The notes beneath the pieces were generated by a model. The model saw only the letters and a program-made list of their open reading frames with translations. It was not told where the DNA came from and ran no database searches. A DNA stretch of 64,000 nt, taken from Longitalea arenae (lineage in GTDB: Bacteria; Bacteroidota; Bacteroidia; Chitinophagales; Chitinophagaceae). The stretch lies in contig NZ_JAFFJX010000014.1 in the NCBI RefSeq assembly GCF_016924755.1, positions 62,001 to 126,000 on the forward strand. The letters run 5' to 3'. Positions 42,364 to 51,492 of the stretch are shown here, piece after piece; the first letter of the stretch is position 1, and every line of letters begins with the position of its first letter. The position numbers were made by a program, and so were the translations under genes.

Positions 42364-44532
42364 TCAATAAATTACAGGATTATGCAGTAAAATAATAGAA
42401 CGGCCTGCAGCGGTAATTACATCGCCCGGATCGTACCGGGTACCCTCCGGTGTGATCGTATCTTTTGTTGTGTTGATCACTTCAATCCACGAATCAGCAT
42501 AATTTACAGGCGGCAATTTATACTCAAGAGGATCGGGTGTACCATTAAAGATCACATAGAAATTATCGTCTACGATCTTCTGCCCTTTGGCACTGGTCAT
42601 ATCGAGGTCGGCCCCATTTAAATAAACAGCAAGCGCCCGGGCGGTTTCCGAATTATAAGCGTCGTCTTTTAACTCGGTGCCATCCGGAGAGAACCATTCA
42701 ATATCCTTCAGGTTGATCTCCTTGATCAAATGCCCCCTGAACCAGCGGCGGCGGCAAAACACCGGATGGTTACGGCGCCAGTGTATCAGCTGCCTGGTGA
42801 ACTCGAGCATCTTCATATCCCCTTTCTGCCAGTTGATCCAGGACATCTCGTTGTCCTGGCAATACGTATTATTGTTACCGTTCTTGGTGCGGCAGATCTC
42901 ATCGCCCGAGAGTAACATAGGAACTCCCTGCGACAGCAAAAGGGTAGTAAGCAGATTTCTTTTTTGTTGGGCGCGCAGTTTATTAATGGCTTCGTCCTCC
43001 GTAGGCCCTTCGGCACCGCAGTTCCAGGAGCGGTTATGGCTTTCGCCATCGTTATTACCTTCTCCGTTAGCCTCATTGTGTTTTTCGTTATACGAAACCA
43101 GGTCATGTAACGTAAAACCATCATGTGCCGTAATGAAATTGATACTGGCCGTAGGAAAGCGGTAATCGTTCTTATACAGGTCGGCGCTGCCCGTAAACCT
43201 TTCTGCAAATTCCGTAAGCATGCTATCGCCGCCGCGCCAGTAATCGCGCATACAATCGCGGTATTTTCCATTCCATTCGGCCCAGCCGGGTGGAAATTTA
43301 CCAACCTGGTAACCACCCTCCCCAATATCCCAGGGTTCAGCGATCAACTTTACCTGCGATATGACGGGATCCTGGTAAATGATTTCAAAGAAGGCGCTTA
43401 ACCGGTTAACATCATGCAGCTCACGCGCCAGCGTAGCCGCCAGGTCGAAGCGGAAACCATCCACCTGCATTTCGACAGTCCAGTATCTGAGACTGTCCAT
43501 GATCAGACGTAATACACCCGGCAGGTAAGCATTCAGCGTATTACCGGTGCCGGTATAGTCCATATAATATCGCTTGTCTTCAGTAAGGCGGTAATAGGCT
43601 TCGTTGTCGATGCCTTTGAACGATAAGGTAGGCCCCATATGATTGCCTTCAGCCGTATGATTATAAACTACATCCAGGATCACTTCAATGCCAGCCTTAT
43701 GCATGGCTTTCACCATATTCTTGAACTCAATGACCTGCTCGCCCTTAACACCGCTGGATGAATACCGCACATCTGGTGCGAAAAAGCCGATGGTGTTATA
43801 ACCCCAGAAATTGGTCAACCCCGATTCAACCAGGTGCCGGTCGGCCACAAAATGATGCACGGGCATTAGTTCAATGGCAGTAACCCCCAGTTGCTTCAGA
43901 TAATCGATCACGGCCGGGTGGGCAAGCCCTGCATAGGTGCCCCGCAACTCTTCAGGCACCTCCGGATTCATTTGGGTGAATTCCTTAACGTGCAGTTCAT
44001 AAATGACCGACTGATCGTATGGAATTTTAGGTTTTTGCACATTCTCCCAATCAAAGGTTGGATCAATGACTACCGATCGGGGCACATAGGGCGCACTGTC
44101 TGTCGCGTTATAGGTCAGATCATCTTCGCCTACCCTGTATCCAAACACACTATCGTGCCAATCAATAATGCCCGAGATGGCCTTGGCGTAAGGATCGAGC
44201 AGCAATTTATTCGCATTGAAGCGTTGACCATTAGCAGGATCGAAGGGACCGCTGGCCCGGTATCCATATAACTGGCCGGGTTTCAGATCAGCCACATAAA
44301 CATGCCAGTGATGATGTTCTCTTTCTTTCATCTTTATCTTCAGGAACTCCGTTTTACTATCCAGGTTCTCAAAGAGGCATAACTCCATCTCCTCGGCATG
44401 TTCGCTATAAATGGAAAAATTAACGCCGTTTCCGTCATAGGTAGCCCCCAATGGGAAGGCGGTTCCGGGATAAATACCCGTTAACAATCCGCCGGCTGCA
44501 GGATGAGTAATTGTTTTATTTTCCGCGATCAT
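42364..44532 (-). CDS. glgX: Glycogen debranching enzyme GlgX/TreX
   Basis: 722 residues, the usual size. N-terminal CBM48 (about 20-120: FPLGATYDGNGVNFSIYSEHAEEMEL), then the GH13 catalytic barrel with DVVYNHTAEG, DGFRFDLAATL (nucleophile Asp), AEPWDIGEGGYQVGKFP (acid/base Glu) and INFITAHDGFTLHDLV. It hydrolyses alpha-1,6 branches of glycogen or limit dextrins to release linear maltooligosaccharides. Last gene of the treZ-treY-glgX operon, 9 bases after treY. Its product is the substrate for TreY. Confidence 0.95.
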   Translation of the reverse strand: MIAENKTITHPAAGGLLTGIYPGTAFPLGATYDGNGVNFSIYSEHAEEMELCLFENLDSKTEFLKIKMKEREHHHWHVYVADLKPGQLYGYRASGPFDPANGQRFNANKLLLDPYAKAISGIIDWHDSVFGYRVGEDDLTYNATDSAPYVPRSVVIDPTFDWENVQKPKIPYDQSVIYELHVKEFTQMNPEVPEELRGTYAGLAHPAVIDYLKQLGVTAIELMPVHHFVADRHLVESGLTNFWGYNTIGFFAPDVRYSSSGVKGEQVIEFKNMVKAMHKAGIEVILDVVYNHTAEGNHMGPTLSFKGIDNEAYYRLTEDKRYYMDYTGTGNTLNAYLPGVLRLIMDSLRYWTVEMQVDGFRFDLAATLARELHDVNRLSAFFEIIYQDPVISQVKLIAEPWDIGEGGYQVGKFPPGWAEWNGKYRDCMRDYWRGGDSMLTEFAERFTGSADLYKNDYRFPTASINFITAHDGFTLHDLVSYNEKHNEANGEGNNDGESHNRSWNCGAEGPTEDEAINKLRAQQKRNLLTTLLLSQGVPMLLSGDEICRTKNGNNNTYCQDNEMSWINWQKGDMKMLEFTRQLIHWRRNHPVFCRRRWFRGHLIKEINLKDIEWFSPDGTELKDDAYNSETARALAVYLNGADLDMTSAKGQKIVDDNFYVIFNGTPDPLEYKLPPVNYADSWIEVINTTKDTITPEGTRYDPGDVITAAGRSIILLHNPVIY

Positions 44533-44541
44533 ACAATTTAG

Positions 44542-47244
44542 TTATTTGGTTTCCCCGGTAAGCAATGCTACCGGAAAAGATTTAAGCACCGCATCCAGCG
44601 GTAATTTTTTTTCTATACTAACATTTTCACCGGTAAATACATTGGTCCAGCTGGCAGGTGCATTTTCAGGAAGGGATAAAAATACATTTACTAACGCTTC
44701 TTCGCCTATATTGGCCAGCAGGGTATCCGACACCGGAGCGATCACCAGCGCCCACTTGTTTTCATACTGGCGGGCATATGCAATGATGCCAGATTCCCGG
44801 GATGTATTTAATGGCAGATAACTGCCATGCAGGAAAAGAGATGCCAGCCCTTGGCGGCATTGCAGTGCTTTCCAGGTTACGTACAATTTTTCCAGCCCTG
44901 CGTTCCTGTTGCTGGTAATGTAATTCAACAGCTCAGCAAACCCTTTTTTCTCCTGATCTTTTAGCACCTGTAACTGTTTTTTGTGCTCATTAAAATCCAC
45001 CGGCCGCCGGTTATCCGGGTCTACATAACTGGTATTCCAGAGTTCGTTGCCCTGGTAAATATCGGGCACACCAGGCACCGTGATCTTCACCAGCACCTGC
45101 GTGAGTGAAAACAGTTGCGCATACCGTACAATCGTTTTGTAAAAGGGCAGAAAGCTGGATAAAAACCCATGCTCAGCCGACAATATCTTTTCAATAAAAA
45201 GGCAACCGGCCTCTTCATAAGCTTCATCAGGCCCCTGCCAGTTTGTATACAGCTTGGCTTCCCGCGCCGATTTTATAAAATAGGCCTGCAGGCGCTGGAT
45301 GTACCGGGCATCCACCTGTTCATCTTCAGGGAAACCGGCGATCAGGGATTGATAAATAAAATATTCATCATGCAATGAGGGAAGCTGTTTGCCGTCTCTG
45401 GTCACTTTGCAACCGGCATTGAGTTGCCGCCACTGCTCTACCTGCTGTTGCCATTCCTTCACAAACCAGGTAAGCACATTTACCCGCAGGCGCCCGTCTT
45501 CCCCGCGTTTGGTATCGTGGGTCGACGTGGCGTTCAATGTCCAGGGATGTTGTTGCTGCCGTTGCAAGACCCATTGATGAAAATCGTTCACCGAATAATG
45601 ATCTTTATCAGGCGTATCCCCTACTTCATTATGCCCTAACAGCGCATTATATACGTAAAAGGTCGTGTCTTCCACCCCTTTGGCGGTAAGCGGACCGGTA
45701 AATTGCATCAGCCGTTTTTGAAAAGCCAGCTTGCGTTTGTTAAGGTCCGCATCATTTTCTGCTACCGTCCACAACGATTCCAAATAATCCAGCGCTTCCT
45801 TTAACGTTGGTTCTCTTTGTACAGCCTCCTCAAAGGTTTGTCTCAGGATTTGCTTAGAAACAGCATCAACCGGTTGCCCCTCGGGATACAACCTGTACAC
45901 GGGCAAACAACACATGAACAAACCCAGCGCCTGCTTCAATGCGTCGGTTTGCATCGTTTCAGGCACCAGCTGCAACCTGTATAACAAAGAGATCAGGTTG
46001 TACCATTCGCCGCCCATATACGCTTCCAGGAAGCGGCGTTTCTTTTCAAAGATGATATTCTTATATTCATCCAGTTCAGGAAACAAACTGCGGTAATAAG
46101 CCACCATTTCCTTTGCCCCGTTCGTATTGGTGAGTAACCAGTTCACCTGCGAGGTGAATTCATAACCGGTTGTACCCTGAATGGGCCAACTGGCGGGCAG
46201 CTGTTCATGTTGCTCGAGTATTTTTTCAACGATGATATAGCAATCTTCGCCCAGCAACTGCCGCAACCGGTTCAAATATTCGCCGGGATCCTGTAAGCCA
46301 TCAATATGATCTATACGAACTCCATGAATGAGCTTTTGCTGATACAGGTTCTGCAACAGGTGATGATATTCATGAAAAACTTCTTCTGCCGAAATATTCA
46401 GCGCTATCAATTCATTTACCGCAAAAAAACGGCGGTAATTGATCAGTTGGTTCGCATCCTGCCACCAGCTCAACTGGTAATACTGTTGCTGTAAGATCGT
46501 TTGCAAGCGCCTGGTATCGGCATTTAGTAACGCAAGCGCCTGTTGAAGCGCTGCAGCCTGCGCCTCATTGGCCAGCACTGGTTTTATCAGGGATGATTTT
46601 ATTTCCCGCCAGGAAGAAAGCGGCCAGCCCATCTTCGCCTCACCATACAGGTCCTGCACCAGTTTCTCTACTTCTGCAGGCGCCTGTTCGCTGCGCAGTA
46701 CCGATAGCAGCGATTCATAGGCACTGACAGATAACGGATACCGGTTATCCATATACCGCACCAAAAAGCCGCCATCACAGATATCTAAACTAAGTTCCCC
46801 CGCTTCAAGACATTCATTAAAAGGTTTGCCTAAAAAAGGGGTCATCAGTTTTCCATGTAACGATGGGTCAGGGTGCTGCCAGTCAATATCAAACCATTTA
46901 TAATAGGGAGAGTATACACCGCGCTCAAACACATCGGCCAGGCGCTGGTTGGTCATGGCATATACCATATGGTTGGGCACCACATCCTGTAACCAGGTCA
47001 TATTACTTTTCCGCAACTCTGCAACGATCTGTTGCAACTGATCGAGCGTGCCAATTTCACTGTTCAGGGCATGTGAATCACAAACATCATAACCATGCAT
47101 GCTGCCGGCTGGCGCGGCAAAGAACGGACTTGCATAAATAGTGGTAATGCCCAATTCGTGTAAATAAGATACTATATCGGCTACCTGTTTAAAATTAAAT
47201 GCTGCATTCAGTTGTAGCCGGTAAGTTGATACAGGGATCATCAT
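44542..47244 (-). CDS. treY: Malto-oligosyltrehalose synthase TreY
   Basis: 900 residues. The N-terminal VSTYRLQLNAAFNFKQVADIV, IYASPFFAAPAGSMHGYDV, the GH13 catalytic Asp in VRIDHIDGLQDP, Glu in YIIVEKILEQHEQLP, and STHDTKRGEDGRLR are all typical of TreY. It isomerises the reducing-end alpha-1,4 bond of a maltooligosaccharide to alpha,alpha-1,1, making maltooligosyl trehalose. Central gene of the operon (32 bases after treZ, 9 before glgX). Confidence 0.95.
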   Translation of the reverse strand: MMIPVSTYRLQLNAAFNFKQVADIVSYLHELGITTIYASPFFAAPAGSMHGYDVCDSHALNSEIGTLDQLQQIVAELRKSNMTWLQDVVPNHMVYAMTNQRLADVFERGVYSPYYKWFDIDWQHPDPSLHGKLMTPFLGKPFNECLEAGELSLDICDGGFLVRYMDNRYPLSVSAYESLLSVLRSEQAPAEVEKLVQDLYGEAKMGWPLSSWREIKSSLIKPVLANEAQAAALQQALALLNADTRRLQTILQQQYYQLSWWQDANQLINYRRFFAVNELIALNISAEEVFHEYHHLLQNLYQQKLIHGVRIDHIDGLQDPGEYLNRLRQLLGEDCYIIVEKILEQHEQLPASWPIQGTTGYEFTSQVNWLLTNTNGAKEMVAYYRSLFPELDEYKNIIFEKKRRFLEAYMGGEWYNLISLLYRLQLVPETMQTDALKQALGLFMCCLPVYRLYPEGQPVDAVSKQILRQTFEEAVQREPTLKEALDYLESLWTVAENDADLNKRKLAFQKRLMQFTGPLTAKGVEDTTFYVYNALLGHNEVGDTPDKDHYSVNDFHQWVLQRQQQHPWTLNATSTHDTKRGEDGRLRVNVLTWFVKEWQQQVEQWRQLNAGCKVTRDGKQLPSLHDEYFIYQSLIAGFPEDEQVDARYIQRLQAYFIKSAREAKLYTNWQGPDEAYEEAGCLFIEKILSAEHGFLSSFLPFYKTIVRYAQLFSLTQVLVKITVPGVPDIYQGNELWNTSYVDPDNRRPVDFNEHKKQLQVLKDQEKKGFAELLNYITSNRNAGLEKLYVTWKALQCRQGLASLFLHGSYLPLNTSRESGIIAYARQYENKWALVIAPVSDTLLANIGEEALVNVFLSLPENAPASWTNVFTGENVSIEKKLPLDAVLKSFPVALLTGETK

Positions 47245-47276
47245 AAGCGAACTCCATTTTCTAACAGGTTAGGTAA

Positions 47277-49106
47277 TCATTGATTGCTGTTTGTTTGTTC
47301 AAACACCAGGGCCGAATACGGGTTAATTGAAAATGCCTGAGCAGGTTGTACGACCTCCGGAGCCAGGCTTCCGGGTCCTTCCCATTTTTTATCGGAGGAA
47401 TCAAAGATCTTTAACCCGGATTGCTCTAATTGTAAACTTTGCGCCTCCCTGCCAAAATTCAGGCAAATGGTCAACGCATCATAGTTGCCATGCCGTTCAA
47501 ATTGCAACACATTGTTTTGAATGGTTATATTTCGCACGGCATCATTGCGCCGGAAATTTCTCAGGGCAGGTCTTTTTTTCCGGAAGGCGATGAGGTATTG
47601 ATACAAATCCATCAAACCCGGCACTTCATTCAGCTTCCAGCTTAACTTCGATTGATTGAAAATGGCTTCATCCTGCGGATTGGGCACTTCTCCCTCCCAG
47701 TTAAAGGCGGCGAACTCTTTTCTGCGGCCTTCCACCAGGTTCTTGATCAATTCCGGATCGGAATGACTGGTAAAGAACTGGAAGGGATTTTTTTCGCCAT
47801 ATTCTTCCCCCATGAACAACAAAGGCACATGCGGCGATAACAACAGGGTGGCAGCAGCCAGCTTCAGCGCTTCTGGCGAAAGCGTCGTGCTGATGCGGTC
47901 GCCCAGCAAGCGGTTGCCTACCTGGTCGTGGTTTTGTACGAAGGCGATGCATTGATTATATAATGTATCAACGGGTTCTTTGCCAAAATATCGTTTACGG
48001 TGCACAGAGAACTGACCGGTATATACATAAGAGGTTTGCAGTGACTTTGCCAGCAATTCCAGGCCACCGAAATCTTCGTAATAGCCAGACCTTTCACCGG
48101 TAATTACAGCATGCAGGGCATGATGAAATTCGTCTACCCACTGCGCATCCATACCAAAGCCACCTTTTTCAACAGGAGTAATATAGCGGGGATTGTTCAG
48201 ATCGAATTCTGCAATGAGGATCTTTCTTTTTTTGGTGCGTTGTTCCAGCAACCGAACCTGTTCGGTCAATTCTTCCATAATATGCAGTGCGCTGCTATCG
48301 AAGATGGCATGCACTGCATCGAGCCGCAGGGCGTCTATATGAAACTCATCGAGCCATAACAGCGCATTCTGGATGAAAAAATTCCGTACGCCGTCGCACC
48401 AGGCGCCGTCGAAATTTACCGACTGCCCCCAGAACAATTTGTATTTGTCTGAGAAATAAGGTCCAAAATCCGGTAAATAATTTCCTTCCGGACCCGCATG
48501 GTTATACACAACATCCAGAATGACAGCAATGCCGCGCTGATGTGCTTCGTTTACCAGCTGCTTCAGTTCGGCCGTTGTACCATAGGCATTGTGAATGGCA
48601 AAAGGATATACGCCATCATAGCCCCAATTATGATGACCAGGAAACTGGGCAATGGGCATAAGTTCAATAGCTGTAATTCCGAGCGATTGCAGGTGATCGA
48701 GCCTGGCAATGATGCCCTGAAAATTGCCTTCCGGGCTAAACGTGCCGGTATGCAATTCATAAATGATCATATCAGCCAGTTCAATGCCCTGCCAGGCAGA
48801 ATCAGTCCAGTTAAAATTTTTATCAACGACTGCCGAGGGGCCATGAACGCCTTCCGGTTGCCATCGACTCGCGGGGTCGGGGCGCAGCAGGTCATCATTC
48901 AATTTATACCGGTATTGCATACCTGGAGTTACATGGTCTACTTTCACACACCAATAGCCCGCTTCATCTTTGACCATAGGCCATGTAACTTCAGGTGATG
49001 CATTTACAACCACACTAACCGAACTGCACGTGGGCGCCCATACACAAAAGGTGCATTGCCCGTTTTTATCAAGTGACGCTCCGATAGGTAAATAGGTGTT
49101 ATTCAA
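47277..49106 (-). CDS. treZ: Malto-oligosyltrehalose trehalohydrolase TreZ
   Basis: 609 residues. CBM48-like N-terminus (FCVWAPTCSSVSVVV), then GH13 barrel with VILDVVYNHAGPEGNYLP, the catalytic Asp in DALRLDAVHAI, Glu in ILIAEFDLNNPRY, and VQNHDQVGNRLLGDR. It cuts trehalose off maltooligosyl trehalose. First gene of the operon. The start must be TTG at 49106: the frame closes at a TAA two codons upstream and no ATG occurs before the conserved GASLDKNGQCTFCVWAP, so this is a rare UUG start. Confidence 0.94.
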   Translation of the reverse strand: MNNTYLPIGASLDKNGQCTFCVWAPTCSSVSVVVNASPEVTWPMVKDEAGYWCVKVDHVTPGMQYRYKLNDDLLRPDPASRWQPEGVHGPSAVVDKNFNWTDSAWQGIELADMIIYELHTGTFSPEGNFQGIIARLDHLQSLGITAIELMPIAQFPGHHNWGYDGVYPFAIHNAYGTTAELKQLVNEAHQRGIAVILDVVYNHAGPEGNYLPDFGPYFSDKYKLFWGQSVNFDGAWCDGVRNFFIQNALLWLDEFHIDALRLDAVHAIFDSSALHIMEELTEQVRLLEQRTKKRKILIAEFDLNNPRYITPVEKGGFGMDAQWVDEFHHALHAVITGERSGYYEDFGGLELLAKSLQTSYVYTGQFSVHRKRYFGKEPVDTLYNQCIAFVQNHDQVGNRLLGDRISTTLSPEALKLAAATLLLSPHVPLLFMGEEYGEKNPFQFFTSHSDPELIKNLVEGRRKEFAAFNWEGEVPNPQDEAIFNQSKLSWKLNEVPGLMDLYQYLIAFRKKRPALRNFRRNDAVRNITIQNNVLQFERHGNYDALTICLNFGREAQSLQLEQSGLKIFDSSDKKWEGPGSLAPEVVQPAQAFSINPYSALVFEQTNSNQ

Positions 49107-49173
49107 TGTTTATTAGCAATTTTATATTTAAAGATAGATGCCAGTTTACAAAGGCGCCGGCAACTCGCACCAT

Positions 49174-50349
49174 TTATTCACTCCAAGGATCCAGGACCAC
49201 CTTCACGCAATTGTCTTCTTTCTTTTTAAACATGGAATAGCCATCCGAAACACTTGTCAGCGGCAGCCTGTGCGTGATGATATCATCCAGGGTCACTTTT
49301 CCTTCTTTTACATAGGTCAGTAAAGTGTCAATATACCGGTGGGCCGGCGCCTGTCCGCCCCGCAGGGTAAGTCCCTTATCAAAGAACTGCCCCACCGGAA
49401 AATTGTCATACGTTACCGGGTAAACGCCCAACACGGGTACAATTCCATTCCTGCGCACGGCGCTCATACACGCTTCCAACACCTTCGACGAACCTTTTTC
49501 AAAATTGACCACAGCCTTCGCCCGGTCAAGCACCGTCCGCTCCGGCTCAAAGCCCACCGCTTCTATGCAAACATCTGCTCCTCGGCCTTCTGTATAGGCG
49601 CGTATTGTTTCAATGGCATTGCGGCCATCATTATCATCCCACAATATGGTTTCTGCATTGGCGGCTTTGCGGGCCATATCGAGCCGGTACTGTAAAGTGT
49701 CAACGATCAGCACCCGGCCGGCTCCCCGCAACCAGGCAGCTTTCGCAGCCATGATACCTACGGGACCTGCGCCAAATATGGCTACTGTTTCACCGCCTTT
49801 CACTTCCCCCCAATCAACTCCTGTATAGCCGGTGGGAAAAATATCGGTGAGGAACAATACCTGTTCATCGCTAAGATTATCCGGCACTAACCGGGGACCA
49901 ACGTCGGCATAGGGCACCCGCACGTATTGTGCCTGTCCGCCATCATATCCACCATATAGATCTGTATAACCGAAGAGGGCGCCGCCTTTTTCTTTGAGTA
50001 TGCCGCCCTCAGGACCATAGTGATCGGGATTGCTGTGCTCACAATTACTGGGATAGCCATGGCTGCAGAAGAAACAATTTCCACAGGCAATGGGAAAAGG
50101 CACTACCACCCGGTCGCCCTTCTTTAATTTGGTGATCGATTTACCGGTCTCTTCCACGATACCCATAAACTCATGCCCCAATACCATGGGCCGTGGTTGC
50201 GGAATGCCCCCTGAATAAATATGCAGATCAGACCCGCAGATAGCGGTTGCCGTTACTTTCAATATAATATCCCGATGATCTTTAATGACCGGGTCTGGTA
50301 CCGTATCACAGGTTACCATACCAGGCCCATGTATCACTGCTGCTTTCAT
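49174..50349 (-). CDS. Zinc-dependent alcohol dehydrogenase (FdhA-like)
   Basis: 391 residues of the medium-chain dehydrogenase family. Catalytic zinc ligands in CGSDLH and LGHEFMG; structural zinc lobe with CGNCFFCSHGYPSNC; NAD-binding motif VAIFGAGPVGIMAA. The insertion after the structural zinc site and the TDIFPTGYTGVDW segment resemble glutathione-independent formaldehyde dehydrogenase-like enzymes. One base separates its start from the stop of the SDR gene upstream, so the two are translated together. Substrate unknown. Confidence 0.9.
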   Translation of the reverse strand: MKAAVIHGPGMVTCDTVPDPVIKDHRDIILKVTATAICGSDLHIYSGGIPQPRPMVLGHEFMGIVEETGKSITKLKKGDRVVVPFPIACGNCFFCSHGYPSNCEHSNPDHYGPEGGILKEKGGALFGYTDLYGGYDGGQAQYVRVPYADVGPRLVPDNLSDEQVLFLTDIFPTGYTGVDWGEVKGGETVAIFGAGPVGIMAAKAAWLRGAGRVLIVDTLQYRLDMARKAANAETILWDDNDGRNAIETIRAYTEGRGADVCIEAVGFEPERTVLDRAKAVVNFEKGSSKVLEACMSAVRRNGIVPVLGVYPVTYDNFPVGQFFDKGLTLRGGQAPAHRYIDTLLTYVKEGKVTLDDIITHRLPLTSVSDGYSMFKKKEDNCVKVVLDPWSE

Positions 50350-50350
50350 A

Positions 50351-51151
50351 TTATTTCCTTTTCTCGTTTGCCGGTTCCTGTTTTTTAGCCATATTCTCCG
50401 CTGCTGCCTTATCAGGCATCATGTTGCTCATAGCCACATTCAACTTGTTCTTCAATCCTGAGATCACCATATCGTCGCCGCGCATCAGTGCTTCATAACC
50501 ATCTTCAGCCACCTTCGCCGGATCATCGAGTTTGCCTTCCTGTACTATTTTCGAATCTTCCATTTCTGCCTTTCTAAAGAAGTCGGTATCAGTTGCGCCA
50601 GGTAAGAGGGCTGTAAGGGTGACGCCGGTATCTTTCACTTCATTGCGTACCCCTTCAGTGAAAGACTGTACAAATGCTTTTGTTCCGTGATATACCGATT
50701 GCCATGGCCCCGGCGCCTTACTGGCAATGGAAGACAGGTTCAGTATCTTACCATCGCCTCTTTGCAACATGTCTTGCAGAAATAATTTGGTAAGCACTAC
50801 CAGCGAGCAAATGTTCAACTGAATGATGTCTAGCTCGCGGTAAATGTCTGTTTCGGCAAACTGGCCGTATTGTCCCTGCCCGGCGTTGTTCACCAGAATG
50901 TCAACCACCCAACCTCTTTCCTTGATCTCATCATATAATTCAAATGCACTTTCCTTCAGAAAAAGGTCTTTCACCATAGTGATCACTTCCACGCCCAAAG
51001 GCGCTAATTCCCTGGCCGTTATCGCCAGTTCGTTCTCGTCCCGGGCTACGATGATCAGGTTATGCCCCCGTTGCGCAAAGATCTTTGCCAGCTCATAACC
51101 AATGCCCATTGTACCGCCCGTTATCAGCGTGTAGGTTATGTTTCTTTCCAT
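50351..51151 (-). CDS. SDR-family oxidoreductase (DltE-like)
   Basis: 266 residues. The NAD(P) motif TGGTMGIG (residues 11-18), VNNAGQGQYG, catalytic Ser in ILNLSSIASK, and YHGTKAFVQSF as YxxxK. The sequence LLPGATDTDFFRKAEMEDSK, followed by a Met/Lys/Glu-rich tail, is typical of the DltE/YqjQ-type SDRs. It is the first gene of an operon with the zinc alcohol dehydrogenase. Confidence 0.9.
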   Translation of the reverse strand: MERNITYTLITGGTMGIGYELAKIFAQRGHNLIIVARDENELAITARELAPLGVEVITMVKDLFLKESAFELYDEIKERGWVVDILVNNAGQGQYGQFAETDIYRELDIIQLNICSLVVLTKLFLQDMLQRGDGKILNLSSIASKAPGPWQSVYHGTKAFVQSFTEGVRNEVKDTGVTLTALLPGATDTDFFRKAEMEDSKIVQEGKLDDPAKVAEDGYEALMRGDDMVISGLKNKLNVAMSNMMPDKAAAENMAKKQEPANEKRK

Positions 51152-51492
51152 AACAATTTTTTTGAGTAAATAAATACCCGGTAAACGATGGTGTATGCGG
51201 AGAATTTTGCTTCTCCACCTGCTACCGGGCCTGTTCGGTTATAACCAGAGAGTAATAAAACGATTGAATCTGTAGCCATTGCGGCAAACGATATGCCATG
51301 GAGCGGGCGTTCACAGGTTGACAAGTTGGCCTCATGATATATTAATCTAGCTTATATGTCAACTGATTTGTTACAGGTCCTAAGCCGGTCCATCAACTGA
51401 GCCGGCTGCCTTCAACAATTAGTTGTCTGCTTAAAACGAAAGGAACCGCCCATGCGGGTAGTTCCTTTATTAATAACTTAAACCATCAAATT
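51152..51492. other. Intergenic region holding a terminator
   Basis: 341 bases between the SDR/ADH operon and the T9SS protein gene, both minus strand. It must contain the promoter of the SDR operon and includes the terminator at 51437-51472. A short hairpin GGAGAA/TTCTCC lies near 51200. No supported frame. Confidence 0.5.
51437..51472 (-). terminator. Terminator of the T9SS-secreted protein gene
   Basis: AAAGGAAC (51439-51446) and GTTCCTTT (51461-51468) form an 8-bp stem with an internal CGC/GCG helix in the loop. A/T-rich sequence follows on both sides. Starts 21 bases after the stop of the minus-strand gene. Confidence 0.75.
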
